Below, one piece after another: positions 1 to 5,874 of a stretch of 5,874 nt of DNA. Numbering within the stretch: position 1 is the stretch's first letter; each line of letters opens with the position of its first letter. The notes under the pieces are model-generated. The model was not told the DNA's origin, did no database searches, and saw only the letters and a list, made by a program, of their open reading frames with translations. The stretch covers positions 1 to 5,874 of the forward strand of contig JAVEYA010000129.1 of NCBI GenBank assembly GCA_034003745.1. Direction: 5' to 3'. The stretch is from JAVEYA01 sp034003745 (lineage in GTDB: Bacteria > Bacillota > Peptococcia > DRI-13 > PHAD01). The position numbers and the translations under genes are program-made.

Positions 1-1
1 A

Positions 2-2089
2 CAAAGCTATCCTCAACCAGCGGATAGTCTTTGGGTGGGCAGGTCCGGGACAGTGGATACAGAAATCAGTAAAGAAGAGAAAAAAACGAATCAAACAGAC
101 CTCCAAAAGAATTATCAATGCCTTCCTGTTTTTCTGACACGTAAAGAAATCGACCGGTATTACAATGGATTCTGCAATAATACCATTTGGCCCTTATTTC
201 ATTATTTTACCAGCAAAACAGAATATGAGGCCGAGACCTGGGAAGCCTATCAGCGGGTGAATGAAAAATTCTTCCGGACAGTTAAGACGGCAATCGGCGA
301 AAACGACATTATTTGGGTCCACGATTATCAATTAATGCTTTTGCCGAAAATGATTAAAGAACACTATCCCGATACCCAGGTGGGATTTTTCCTCCATATT
401 CCTTTTCCTTCTTTTGAAATTTTCCGTTTGCTTATCTGGCGCACCGAGATTCTGCAGGGACTTTTGGGCGCGGATTTAATTGGATTTCACACCTACGAAT
501 ATGTCCGGCATTTTTTAAGCAGCACCCGCCACTTGCTGGGCCTGGAAAACAACATGAACCGGATAAACTATGAAGACCGCTACGTTCAAGTCGATGCCTT
601 TCCCATGGGGATCGATTATCCGTTCTTTTCCAGGGAACACACCGACGATTCTTTTCAGGAAGAGGCCCGGGAGATTATTGAAAACACCAACGGCATCAAG
701 ATGATTTTATCGATAGACCGCCTGGATTATACCAAAGGCATTCCGGAACGGCTCAAAGCTTTTTCCCACTTCCTTACCCAATATCCGGAATATCGGGAAA
801 AAGTCAGGTTCAATTTAATCGTCGCTCCCTCCAGGGTAGAGGTCGATAGCTACGATGAATTAAGAAGAGAAATTAAAGAATTGGTCAGTCAAATTAATGG
901 AAAATTCGGAACGTTTTCTTGGATGCCGGTCTGGTTTTTTTTCCGTTCGTTTTCCCAGGAAAGCTTAATCGCCCTTTACCGGCATTCGGACGTGTTATTG
1001 GTCACCCCTTTAAGAGACGGCATGAACCTGGTCTGCAAAGAATATATCGCCGCCAGAACAGATTATGAAGGGATGGTGGTGATTAGTGAAACCATCGGCG
1101 CGGCCAGCGAATTGGGCGAGGCTGTTATTGTGAATCCCAATGATTACGACGCCATTGCCCGCGGCCTGAAGACGGCGCTGGCGATGCCCCGCGCTGAGAA
1201 AATCGCCAGAAATAAGCTGATGCATCGCCGGATACGACGCTATAATGTGGAATTCTGGGCTGGAAAGTTTTTGAATACGCTGCAGCGTATCGTTATGGAA
1301 TCAACGCAGAACATCGCCCAAAGAAGTATTGAGAAAGACAGCCACCTCATCGAAAACGCCTACCGGAATGCCCAAAAACGCGTTCTTTTCTTGGATTATG
1401 ACGGTACCTTAGTCGGTTTTAGCGCGATACCGGACCAGGCCAAACCGGACGAAGAGCTGAAGGGGTTATTGCTCCGGCTAATCGATGATCCTAAAAATAC
1501 CATTGTGCTGATCTCCGGCAGGGAAAGGCATACCCTGGAAGAATGGTTCAGCGATTTTAACCTGTCTATCATCGCTTCCCATGGCTTATGGCTCCATCAT
1601 CCCGGGCAGGAGTGGCTCATGACCGTATCCCTGGATAATGACTGGAAAGAGCCTATCCGTCATGTCCTGGAATTATATACCGACCGGATCCCGGGGTCCT
1701 TGATTGAAGAGAAAGACTATTCCCTGGCCTGGCACTACCGGCAATGCAATCCGGATATGATCGCTGTAAAGTTGAACGAAGTGAGGGAAACCCTTCGCTC
1801 GATGATTGAATCCCAAACCCTTGGCCTCCAGGAAGGCGACAAAGTTCTGGAAATCAAGGATAACCGGGTCAATAAAGGATTTGGCGCTTCGGCCTTTATT
1901 CAGAATCAGGATTATGACTTTATTTTCGCCGTGGGAGACGATTATACCGACGAAGATTTATTCTCTGCCCTGCCGCCGGAGGCCTTCACGGTCAAAATCG
2001 GCTTGGGAAATACCAATGCCGCTTACTTCCTGAAATCCTGGCAGTCCATGCGTTTGATTCTGAAAAAATTTGCGGATATCGGTACTTAA
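2..2089 (+). CDS. Bifunctional trehalose-6-phosphate synthase/phosphatase (OtsA-OtsB fusion), 5' partial
   Basis: This cytoplasmic enzyme would make trehalose-6-phosphate from UDP-glucose and glucose-6-phosphate, then dephosphorylate it to trehalose. The frame is open to the left edge, so the N-terminus with the GGL nucleotide-sugar loop is missing, probably 40-60 residues. The GTG at 35 lies inside the conserved LWxGWxG region and is not the start. Counting from that GTG, the GT20 domain covers about 1-425: HDY at 96-98, FFLHIPFP with H121, RLDYTKG with R229 and K234, APSR with R267, and DGMNLVCKE at 328-336. These match the E. coli OtsA substrate residues. After a linker comes an HAD phosphatase domain (about 448-680): DYDGT with nucleophile D454 and acid/base D456, SGR at 494-496, K614 in VNKG, and GDDYTDED around 634-641. 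All four HAD motifs are intact, so both activities look possible. One oddity is Arg instead of Trp in GW(S/P)G (bases 41-43). The gene is first of the visible operon; its promoter lies outside the window. Confidence 0.95.
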   Translation, partial: QSYPQPADSLWVGRSGTVDTEISKEEKKTNQTDLQKNYQCLPVFLTRKEIDRYYNGFCNNTIWPLFHYFTSKTEYEAETWEAYQRVNEKFFRTVKTAIGENDIIWVHDYQLMLLPKMIKEHYPDTQVGFFLHIPFPSFEIFRLLIWRTEILQGLLGADLIGFHTYEYVRHFLSSTRHLLGLENNMNRINYEDRYVQVDAFPMGIDYPFFSREHTDDSFQEEAREIIENTNGIKMILSIDRLDYTKGIPERLKAFSHFLTQYPEYREKVRFNLIVAPSRVEVDSYDELRREIKELVSQINGKFGTFSWMPVWFFFRSFSQESLIALYRHSDVLLVTPLRDGMNLVCKEYIAARTDYEGMVVISETIGAASELGEAVIVNPNDYDAIARGLKTALAMPRAEKIARNKLMHRRIRRYNVEFWAGKFLNTLQRIVMESTQNIAQRSIEKDSHLIENAYRNAQKRVLFLDYDGTLVGFSAIPDQAKPDEELKGLLLRLIDDPKNTIVLISGRERHTLEEWFSDFNLSIIASHGLWLHHPGQEWLMTVSLDNDWKEPIRHVLELYTDRIPGSLIEEKDYSLAWHYRQCNPDMIAVKLNEVRETLRSMIESQTLGLQEGDKVLEIKDNRVNKGFGASAFIQNQDYDFIFAVGDDYTDEDLFSALPPEAFTVKIGLGNTNAAYFLKSWQSMRLILKKFADIGT

Positions 2090-2092
2090 CCT

Positions 2093-2101
2093 GGAGGGAG
2101 G
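2093..2101 (+). promoter_or_regulatory. Tandem Shine-Dalgarno site for the GH65 gene
   Basis: Two overlapping GGAGG cores (2093-2097 and 2097-2101) stand 9 and 5 bases before the ATG at 2107, inside the 17-bp gap after the synthase/phosphatase stop. They support that ATG as the start and suggest efficient initiation. That the doubled core raises expression is an inference. Confidence 0.75.
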
Positions 2102-2106
2102 GCATT

Positions 2107-4425
2107 ATGTCCAATCAAAAAGCGATTTATGAAGTCCAGGATTTAAAGCTGGACCCCTACCATTTGTCCTTAAATGAAACCCTTTTCCATAACGCCAACG
2201 GTTATATCGGCTTCCGTTACGACTTTGAAGAAGGATATCCGGAAGAATATCCTCTGGTACGCAGCCAGTATATTAACGGTTTTTATGATTACACGCCCAT
2301 GAAGCAGGCTGAAGAATTATACGGACTGGTCAAAGAAAAACAAACCATGTTAAACATCGCCGACACCCAATCCGTCAGAATCGTGATCGGCAATGAACCC
2401 TTCAGCATGTTCAGCGGCGCCATCCTTAGAAGCAGGTTATGGCTGGACATGGACAAAGGGATTACCGTCAGGAATGTAGTCTGGCGTTCCCCCCAAGGCA
2501 AAGAGCTGGAGATAACCGTTACCCGGATGGCTTCGTTTTATCAGCTGTCTTTATTCACCATTGCTTATGAAATCCTGCCCCTGAACTTTTCCGGCGAGGT
2601 TCTGATTGAGTCGGGCCATAACGGCGAGGTGTTAAACTATGCGGACCCGAATGATCCCCGGATGCCGCAGGAACGCATTCAATACTTAATCCCCGTAAGC
2701 TGTGAAATTAAGGGCGGGGCTTCCTTTATTACCTCCGCCGCTTCCCGCTCCGGCCTGGAGGTCTGCAGTTGCGTCCAAAACATTCTATACCAGGAACACC
2801 GGCAGGAATTTATCATCAATGGGCATCACGTCATCTGCCAATTTGAAACAGAGGCAACCCAGGGAAAAAGAATCAAGCTCGTCAAATATGCCGTTTTCTG
2901 CGATACGCTGCGCTGCGCCAATTCCCAGAAGCAGGCCGAGTTGGAAATAAAGCAGGCCCTGGCCCTTTCCTTGACGGACCTATATCAGAAACAGGAAGAA
3001 TATCTGGCCGAGTATTGGAGTCATTCCCGGATTGAAATTGAAGGCGATCCCGCAGCGAATACGGCCATACGATACAGCCTCTATCAATTAATTCAAGCCG
3101 CCGGCAAAGACGCCTTCTGTAATGTGGCGCCGAAAGGATTGAGCGGGGACGGCTATGAGGGACACTACTTCTGGGATTCCGAAATGTATATCCAGCCTTT
3201 TTTCACGATTACCAATCCTTCTCTGAGCAGGACCCTCCTGGAATACCGTTACGCCACCCTGGACCTGGCCAGGGAGAATGCCCGGATTTTAGGGCACCGC
3301 AAAGGCGCGCTTTATCCCTGGCGGACAATTATGGGCCGGGAATGCTCCGGCTATTTCCCCTCCGGTTCCGCCCAGTACCATATTAACGGGGACATTGCCT
3401 ATGCGATTGTCGCTTATTATCTGGCGACAAAAGATCTGGCTTTCCTGCAAGAAAAAGGCGCGGAAATGATCTGGGAAACAGCGCGCTTATGGATGGAAAC
3501 CGGAAATTTTTATGCGGGCAAATTCCACATTCAGGATGTGACCGGCCCGGACGAATATACCTGTATTGTGAATAACAACTATTATACCAACGTTGTAGCC
3601 CAATACAACCTGCGCTGGGCCGTAAAAATATATCAACTGCTCAAACCTTCCGCCGGTTTCCAGGCTTTAAAAGAAAAACTGGCTTTAAAAGAAGAGGAAA
3701 TTGCCGGTTTCCAAAAGGCGGCTGAAAATATGTATTTGCCTTATGACGAAGCCTTAAAAATTAATCCTCAGGACGACTCCTTTCTGCAAAAAAGAAAATG
3801 GGACCTGGCTGCGATTCCGAAAGATAAATTTCCGCTGCTCTTCCATTATCATCCTTTACACTTATACCGTCACCAGATATGTAAACAAGCGGACACGGTC
3901 ATGGCCCATTTCATCTTGGAAGACGCCCAGACGGAAGAGACCATGCGTCATTCCTTTCAGTATTATGAAAAGATCACGACCCATGATTCTTCTCTTTCCT
4001 ACTGCATATTCAGCATCATGGCCGCCCGGCTGGGTCTGGAAGACAAGGCCCTGGCCTATTATGAGCGTACCGCGCAATTGGATCTGACGGATGCGCATCA
4101 TAACACCGACGACGGTATCCATGTTGCCAATATGGGCGGTAATTATATGGCGGTGGTCTACGGGTTCGGCGGGTTCCGGCTCAAGGAACAGGGCATCTCC
4201 TTAGCGCCGATCCTGCCCCAAAAATGGAGTGGGTACAGCTTTAAGCTATCCTTTGAAGGCAGCGGAATCGTGGTCCGCATTGGCGAAGACCGGTGTATGC
4301 TCCGCCTGGAGAGCGGCAGCGCCAAAAAGATAACTGTCTATGGGAAAGAATATTTATTGGAAGATACGCTTACCATCGACAGGCCGCCGGAGGCAGACAG
4401 CCGCCAGTCTTTCCGCGAAGAATAA
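2107..4425 (+). CDS. GH65 family glycoside phosphorylase (trehalose/kojibiose phosphorylase type)
   Basis: Inverting GH65 phosphorylases split alpha-glucosides with phosphate to beta-glucose-1-phosphate and a free sugar. The 772 residues match the family's usual 750-790. The N-terminal beta-sandwich (about 1-270) carries the typical NGYIGFR and YINGFYD motifs. The (alpha/alpha)6 barrel follows, with YFWDSEMY (W356, D357), the glucose-site region, then GALYPWRTI and AQYHINGDIA. The general acid is E483 in VTGPDEY, equivalent to E487 of Lactobacillus brevis maltose phosphorylase. K593-Q594 in CKQAD and the DGIHVANMGGNY segment (H672 onward) fit the acceptor and phosphate sites. A short C-terminal beta domain ends the protein. 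No signal peptide is seen, so it should be cytoplasmic. It lies between a trehalose-synthesis gene and beta-phosphoglucomutase, which favours trehalose or trehalose-6-phosphate as substrate. Kojibiose, nigerose or another glucoside cannot be excluded. The family call is very sure, the substrate only moderately. Confidence 0.93.
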   Translation: MSNQKAIYEVQDLKLDPYHLSLNETLFHNANGYIGFRYDFEEGYPEEYPLVRSQYINGFYDYTPMKQAEELYGLVKEKQTMLNIADTQSVRIVIGNEPFSMFSGAILRSRLWLDMDKGITVRNVVWRSPQGKELEITVTRMASFYQLSLFTIAYEILPLNFSGEVLIESGHNGEVLNYADPNDPRMPQERIQYLIPVSCEIKGGASFITSAASRSGLEVCSCVQNILYQEHRQEFIINGHHVICQFETEATQGKRIKLVKYAVFCDTLRCANSQKQAELEIKQALALSLTDLYQKQEEYLAEYWSHSRIEIEGDPAANTAIRYSLYQLIQAAGKDAFCNVAPKGLSGDGYEGHYFWDSEMYIQPFFTITNPSLSRTLLEYRYATLDLARENARILGHRKGALYPWRTIMGRECSGYFPSGSAQYHINGDIAYAIVAYYLATKDLAFLQEKGAEMIWETARLWMETGNFYAGKFHIQDVTGPDEYTCIVNNNYYTNVVAQYNLRWAVKIYQLLKPSAGFQALKEKLALKEEEIAGFQKAAENMYLPYDEALKINPQDDSFLQKRKWDLAAIPKDKFPLLFHYHPLHLYRHQICKQADTVMAHFILEDAQTEETMRHSFQYYEKITTHDSSLSYCIFSIMAARLGLEDKALAYYERTAQLDLTDAHHNTDDGIHVANMGGNYMAVVYGFGGFRLKEQGISLAPILPQKWSGYSFKLSFEGSGIVVRIGEDRCMLRLESGSAKKITVYGKEYLLEDTLTIDRPPEADSRQSFREE

Positions 4426-4428
4426 ACC

Positions 4429-4434
4429 GGGAGG
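4429..4434 (+). promoter_or_regulatory. Shine-Dalgarno site fixing the beta-phosphoglucomutase start
   Basis: GGGAGG sits 8 bases before the ATG at 4443 but only 2 bases before the in-frame ATG at 4437. The spacing therefore picks 4443, which also gives the family's usual short N-terminus before the FDLDG motif. Confidence 0.75.
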
Positions 4435-4442
4435 TTATGCCC

Positions 4443-5078
4443 ATGAAATATCAAGCCGTTATTTTTGACTTGGACGGGGTGATTTGCCATACGGACCGTT
4501 ACCACTATTTGGCCTGGAAAAAAATTGCCGAGGAAATCGGCGTGGATTTTGATGAAACGGCGAACAACCGTCTGCGCGGCATCGGCCGGAGAGAAAGCCT
4601 GGAAATCCTGCTGGGGTCCCGGAGCGGGGAATTTTCGGAAGAAGCCAAAAAGGAATACGCTGAACGAAAAAACACGCTGTATCGCAGCCTGCTGCAAAAC
4701 ATGTCCCCCCAAGACCTTGATCCGGACGTCAAAAAAACCCTGGACCGGATTAGAGTCCAAGGTATAAAAATCGCTATAGGTTCTTCCAGTAAAAATGCCT
4801 CTTTGATTTTACAACGGATCGGCCTGGAAAATTACTTTGACGCCGTCTCGGACGGCGCCAACATTACCCGCTCCAAGCCGGACCCGGAAGTGTTTTTAAA
4901 AGCCGGCGCTTATCTGGGCATCGAGCCGCGGCGCTGCTTGGTGGTGGAGGACGCCAAAGCCGGTCTGGAAGCGGCTTTGGCCGCCAACATGGACTGTGCC
5001 GCCATCGGCGATGCGGCCAGGTACGGGCTGGCCACATATCATCTGAACCGTTTCACGGACCTGCTGCTCTATGTCTGA
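4443..5078 (+). CDS. pgmB: Beta-phosphoglucomutase (HAD superfamily)
   Basis: This enzyme interconverts beta-glucose-1-phosphate and glucose-6-phosphate, passing the product of an inverting GH65 phosphorylase into glycolysis. The 211 residues are slightly shorter than the 221 of the Lactococcus lactis enzyme. The nucleophile D9 and acid/base D11 lie in FDLDG, followed by T17 and H21 in HTDRYH of the helical cap. R49 in GIGRRESL matches the cap arginine, S114 in GSSSKN is motif II, K145 in SKPDPEVF is motif III, and E169-D170 in VVEDAKAG are the magnesium ligands. The pattern of cap His, GxxR and SSSKN separates it from phosphoglycolate and other HAD phosphatases. The start at 4443 is chosen for its Shine-Dalgarno spacing; longer frames back to a GTG at 4293 would overlap the phosphorylase gene. 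It lies 17 bp after the phosphorylase and is almost surely co-transcribed. The direct pairing supports a beta-glucose-1-phosphate-forming phosphorylase upstream. Confidence 0.93.
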   Translation: MKYQAVIFDLDGVICHTDRYHYLAWKKIAEEIGVDFDETANNRLRGIGRRESLEILLGSRSGEFSEEAKKEYAERKNTLYRSLLQNMSPQDLDPDVKKTLDRIRVQGIKIAIGSSSKNASLILQRIGLENYFDAVSDGANITRSKPDPEVFLKAGAYLGIEPRRCLVVEDAKAGLEAALAANMDCAAIGDAARYGLATYHLNRFTDLLLYV

Positions 5079-5088
5079 ACACCCCGTT

Positions 5089-5115
5089 GGGCAAAATGAC
5101 CGCTATTATTTGCCC
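5089..5115. terminator. Candidate bidirectional terminator hairpin between convergent genes
   Basis: GGGCAAA (5089-5095) and TTTGCCC (5109-5115) form a perfect 7-bp stem around a 13-base loop. The stem lies in the 38-bp gap where the two operons meet tail to tail. No T-run follows on either strand and the loop is long, so it is a weak intrinsic terminator at best. Position is the main argument for it. Confidence 0.35.
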
Positions 5116-5116
5116 T

Positions 5117-5521
5117 CTAAAGGGTCTGTTTCTTCCTGTAAACCAGGCCGGTGAACTTGGCCACCGGTGTGCCCAGCTCGTCGACCACATCCACGTCATA
5201 ACCGGCAAGCTTGGCGTTCTTGTGCAGCTCCCTGGCCGTAGCCGTAAGAATTTTTCCTTTAGGCGCCTCAAAGTAGCAGATGCTCACGTTGATGCCCACC
5301 GAGGCCCGGCCGTGTGAATTAGCGGCCGCGGCAAAGGCTAAATCCGCTAAAGTGAACGTCAGGCCGCCCTGGACATGATCGAAACCATTAAGGTGATGCT
5401 CCTGAATCTCCACCTGCGTCACCGCGTAGCCCGGCTTTACTTCCAGAAGTTTCAGGCCGATAAACTGCGCAAATCTGTCCTTATTTAAGAATTCTTTCAA
5501 CTCCTGTTCTGTCAGGTCCAT
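5117..5521 (-). CDS. PaaI/YbgC-type hotdog-fold acyl-CoA thioesterase
   Basis: This is a 134-residue single-domain hotdog protein of the PaaI group, whose members hydrolyse acyl-CoA (such as hydroxyphenylacetyl-CoA) thioesters in the cytoplasm, usually as tetramers. The signature region reads HLNG at 43-46, then VQGGLTFTLAD, then AFAAAANSHG. D60 matches the catalytic Asp of E. coli PaaI. N45, G46 and the double Gly at 52-53 fit the helix-start active site. The usual His of the HGG motif is Gln here (Q51), a variant I recall in other family members. The C-terminal half (GINVSICYFEAPKG, then KFTGLVYRKK) is the typical second part of the fold. The ATG at 5521 has an AGAGGAGA Shine-Dalgarno site (5528-5535) 6 bases away. 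It follows the ABC permease gene by 18 bp and is likely co-transcribed. Nothing links it to the trehalose genes, and its acyl substrate cannot be told. Confidence 0.88.
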   Translation of the reverse strand: MDLTEQELKEFLNKDRFAQFIGLKLLEVKPGYAVTQVEIQEHHLNGFDHVQGGLTFTLADLAFAAAANSHGRASVGINVSICYFEAPKGKILTATARELHKNAKLAGYDVDVVDELGTPVAKFTGLVYRKKQTL

Positions 5522-5527
5522 TTTACT

Positions 5528-5535
5528 TCTCCTCT
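5528..5535 (-). promoter_or_regulatory. Shine-Dalgarno site of the thioesterase gene
   Basis: On the minus strand AGAGGAGA stands 6 bases before the ATG at 5521, within the short gap after the permease stop. It supports this start and the reading of both genes as one transcript. Confidence 0.65.
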
Positions 5536-5539
5536 CTTC

Positions 5540-5874
5540 TTAAACAATCAGCCGCTTTTTCAGCCTTTTTATTGCAAAATAAATCATCACTGCGCTGAAG
5601 ACCAGCACATACAGCAAATCATAGCCCAACGCCGCTGAAATTCCCCCCGGCAGGCAAACGGCCCGGGACATCCTGACCACATGGGTCAGCGGCAATACTT
5701 CCCCCAGATAAATAATGGCGGTTGGCATGTTGTCCAGGGGAAAGACCGCCCCGGAAAAGAAGAACATGGGGGAAAGGATGCCGGTAAAATAGAAATTAAA
5801 ATGGTTCATGTTCTTGACAAAAGAAGTAATCAGCAGGGAGAGGGAGGCGAACATCACCCCGCACAGGAAGCCTG
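5540..5874 (-). CDS. ABC-2 type transporter permease, NodJ-like, 5' partial
   Basis: Only the C-terminal part (about 110 residues) is in the window. The frame stays open to the right edge, so the GTG and ATG near 5855 are internal codons, not starts. It shows three to four hydrophobic segments: one around GVMFASLSLLITSF, a second through FNFYFTGILSPMFFFSGAVF, a partly hydrophobic stretch VLPLTHVVRMSRAV, and a last membrane helix LLYVLVFSAVMIYFAI closed by the basic tail KRLKKR. The FYFTxxxxPMFxFSGxxFPL and LPLTHxVxxxRA patterns are typical of the NodJ/DrrB branch of ABC-2 permeases, which export lipids, polysaccharides or drugs from the inner membrane. These permeases work with a separate ATPase, expected upstream beyond the right edge. 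The cargo cannot be inferred. It precedes the thioesterase gene on the same strand. Confidence 0.88.
   Translation of the reverse strand, partial: GFLCGVMFASLSLLITSFVKNMNHFNFYFTGILSPMFFFSGAVFPLDNMPTAIIYLGEVLPLTHVVRMSRAVCLPGGISAALGYDLLYVLVFSAVMIYFAIKRLKKRLIV

Noticed and set aside
35..37. GTG as the start of the synthase/phosphatase gene
   Set aside because: The frame is open upstream to base 2 and the codons before it encode SLW, which continue the conserved LWxGWxG motif. The gene is cut by the window edge.
781..797. ATATCCGGAATAT-like sequence as a possible operator
   Set aside because: It is not a true palindrome, it lies inside the synthase coding region, and similar ATATCCGGA strings arise from Tyr-Pro-Glu codons elsewhere (for example near 2235).
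4293..4442. Longer N-terminus for the beta-phosphoglucomutase from a GTG at 4293 or the ATG at 4437
   Set aside because: The first would overlap the phosphorylase gene by over 130 bases with no family-like sequence. The second is only 2 bases from the Shine-Dalgarno core, while 4443 has ideal spacing.
4338..4760. Minus-strand open frame of 140 codons
   Set aside because: It lies opposite the well-supported phosphorylase end and mutase gene, has no recognisable domain, and looks like a coding shadow.
5087..5317. Plus-strand open frame of 76 codons
   Set aside because: It is antisense to the thioesterase gene and its product shows no family motif.
5855..5857. GTG/ATG pair as the start of the ABC permease
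   Set aside because: The frame continues to the right edge with hydrophobic codons, and a 105-residue protein would be less than half of a normal ABC-2 permease. It is a partial gene.

Overview
The window holds two convergent gene groups and is almost fully coding. It suggests a Gram-positive anaerobe of the Bacillota (Clostridia or Negativicutes type). The reasons are strong GGAGG Shine-Dalgarno sites before every start that can be seen, moderate GC, very tight gene packing, and a GH65 glycoside phosphorylase paired with beta-phosphoglucomutase. This placement is an inference from style and gene content; no marker gene is present.

Left and centre (2-5078, plus strand) is a three-gene trehalose-type operon. 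It contains a fused trehalose-6-phosphate synthase/phosphatase whose N-terminus is cut off by the window edge, a complete GH65 glycoside phosphorylase of 772 residues, and a complete beta-phosphoglucomutase of 211 residues. The two gaps are both 17 bp, and each carries the next gene's ribosome binding site. Read together, the first enzyme makes trehalose from UDP-glucose and glucose-6-phosphate. The second can split an alpha-glucoside, most likely trehalose or trehalose-6-phosphate, with phosphate to beta-glucose-1-phosphate. The third turns that product into glucose-6-phosphate. The operon could therefore build and recycle the same sugar. The substrate of the GH65 enzyme cannot be fixed from sequence alone.

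Right (5117-5874, minus strand) is a second, apparently unrelated unit: the C-terminal part of a NodJ-like ABC-2 transporter permease that enters from the right edge, followed after 17 bp by a complete PaaI-type hotdog thioesterase. The two units meet tail to tail in 38 bp that hold an imperfect candidate hairpin terminator.

There is no gene-free stretch over 300 bases. I saw no RNA gene, insertion sequence, CRISPR array or attachment site. The most notable points are the make-and-break trehalose gene set in one operon, and a Trp-to-Arg replacement (one base, TGG to AGG) in the conserved GW(S/P)G motif of the synthase.
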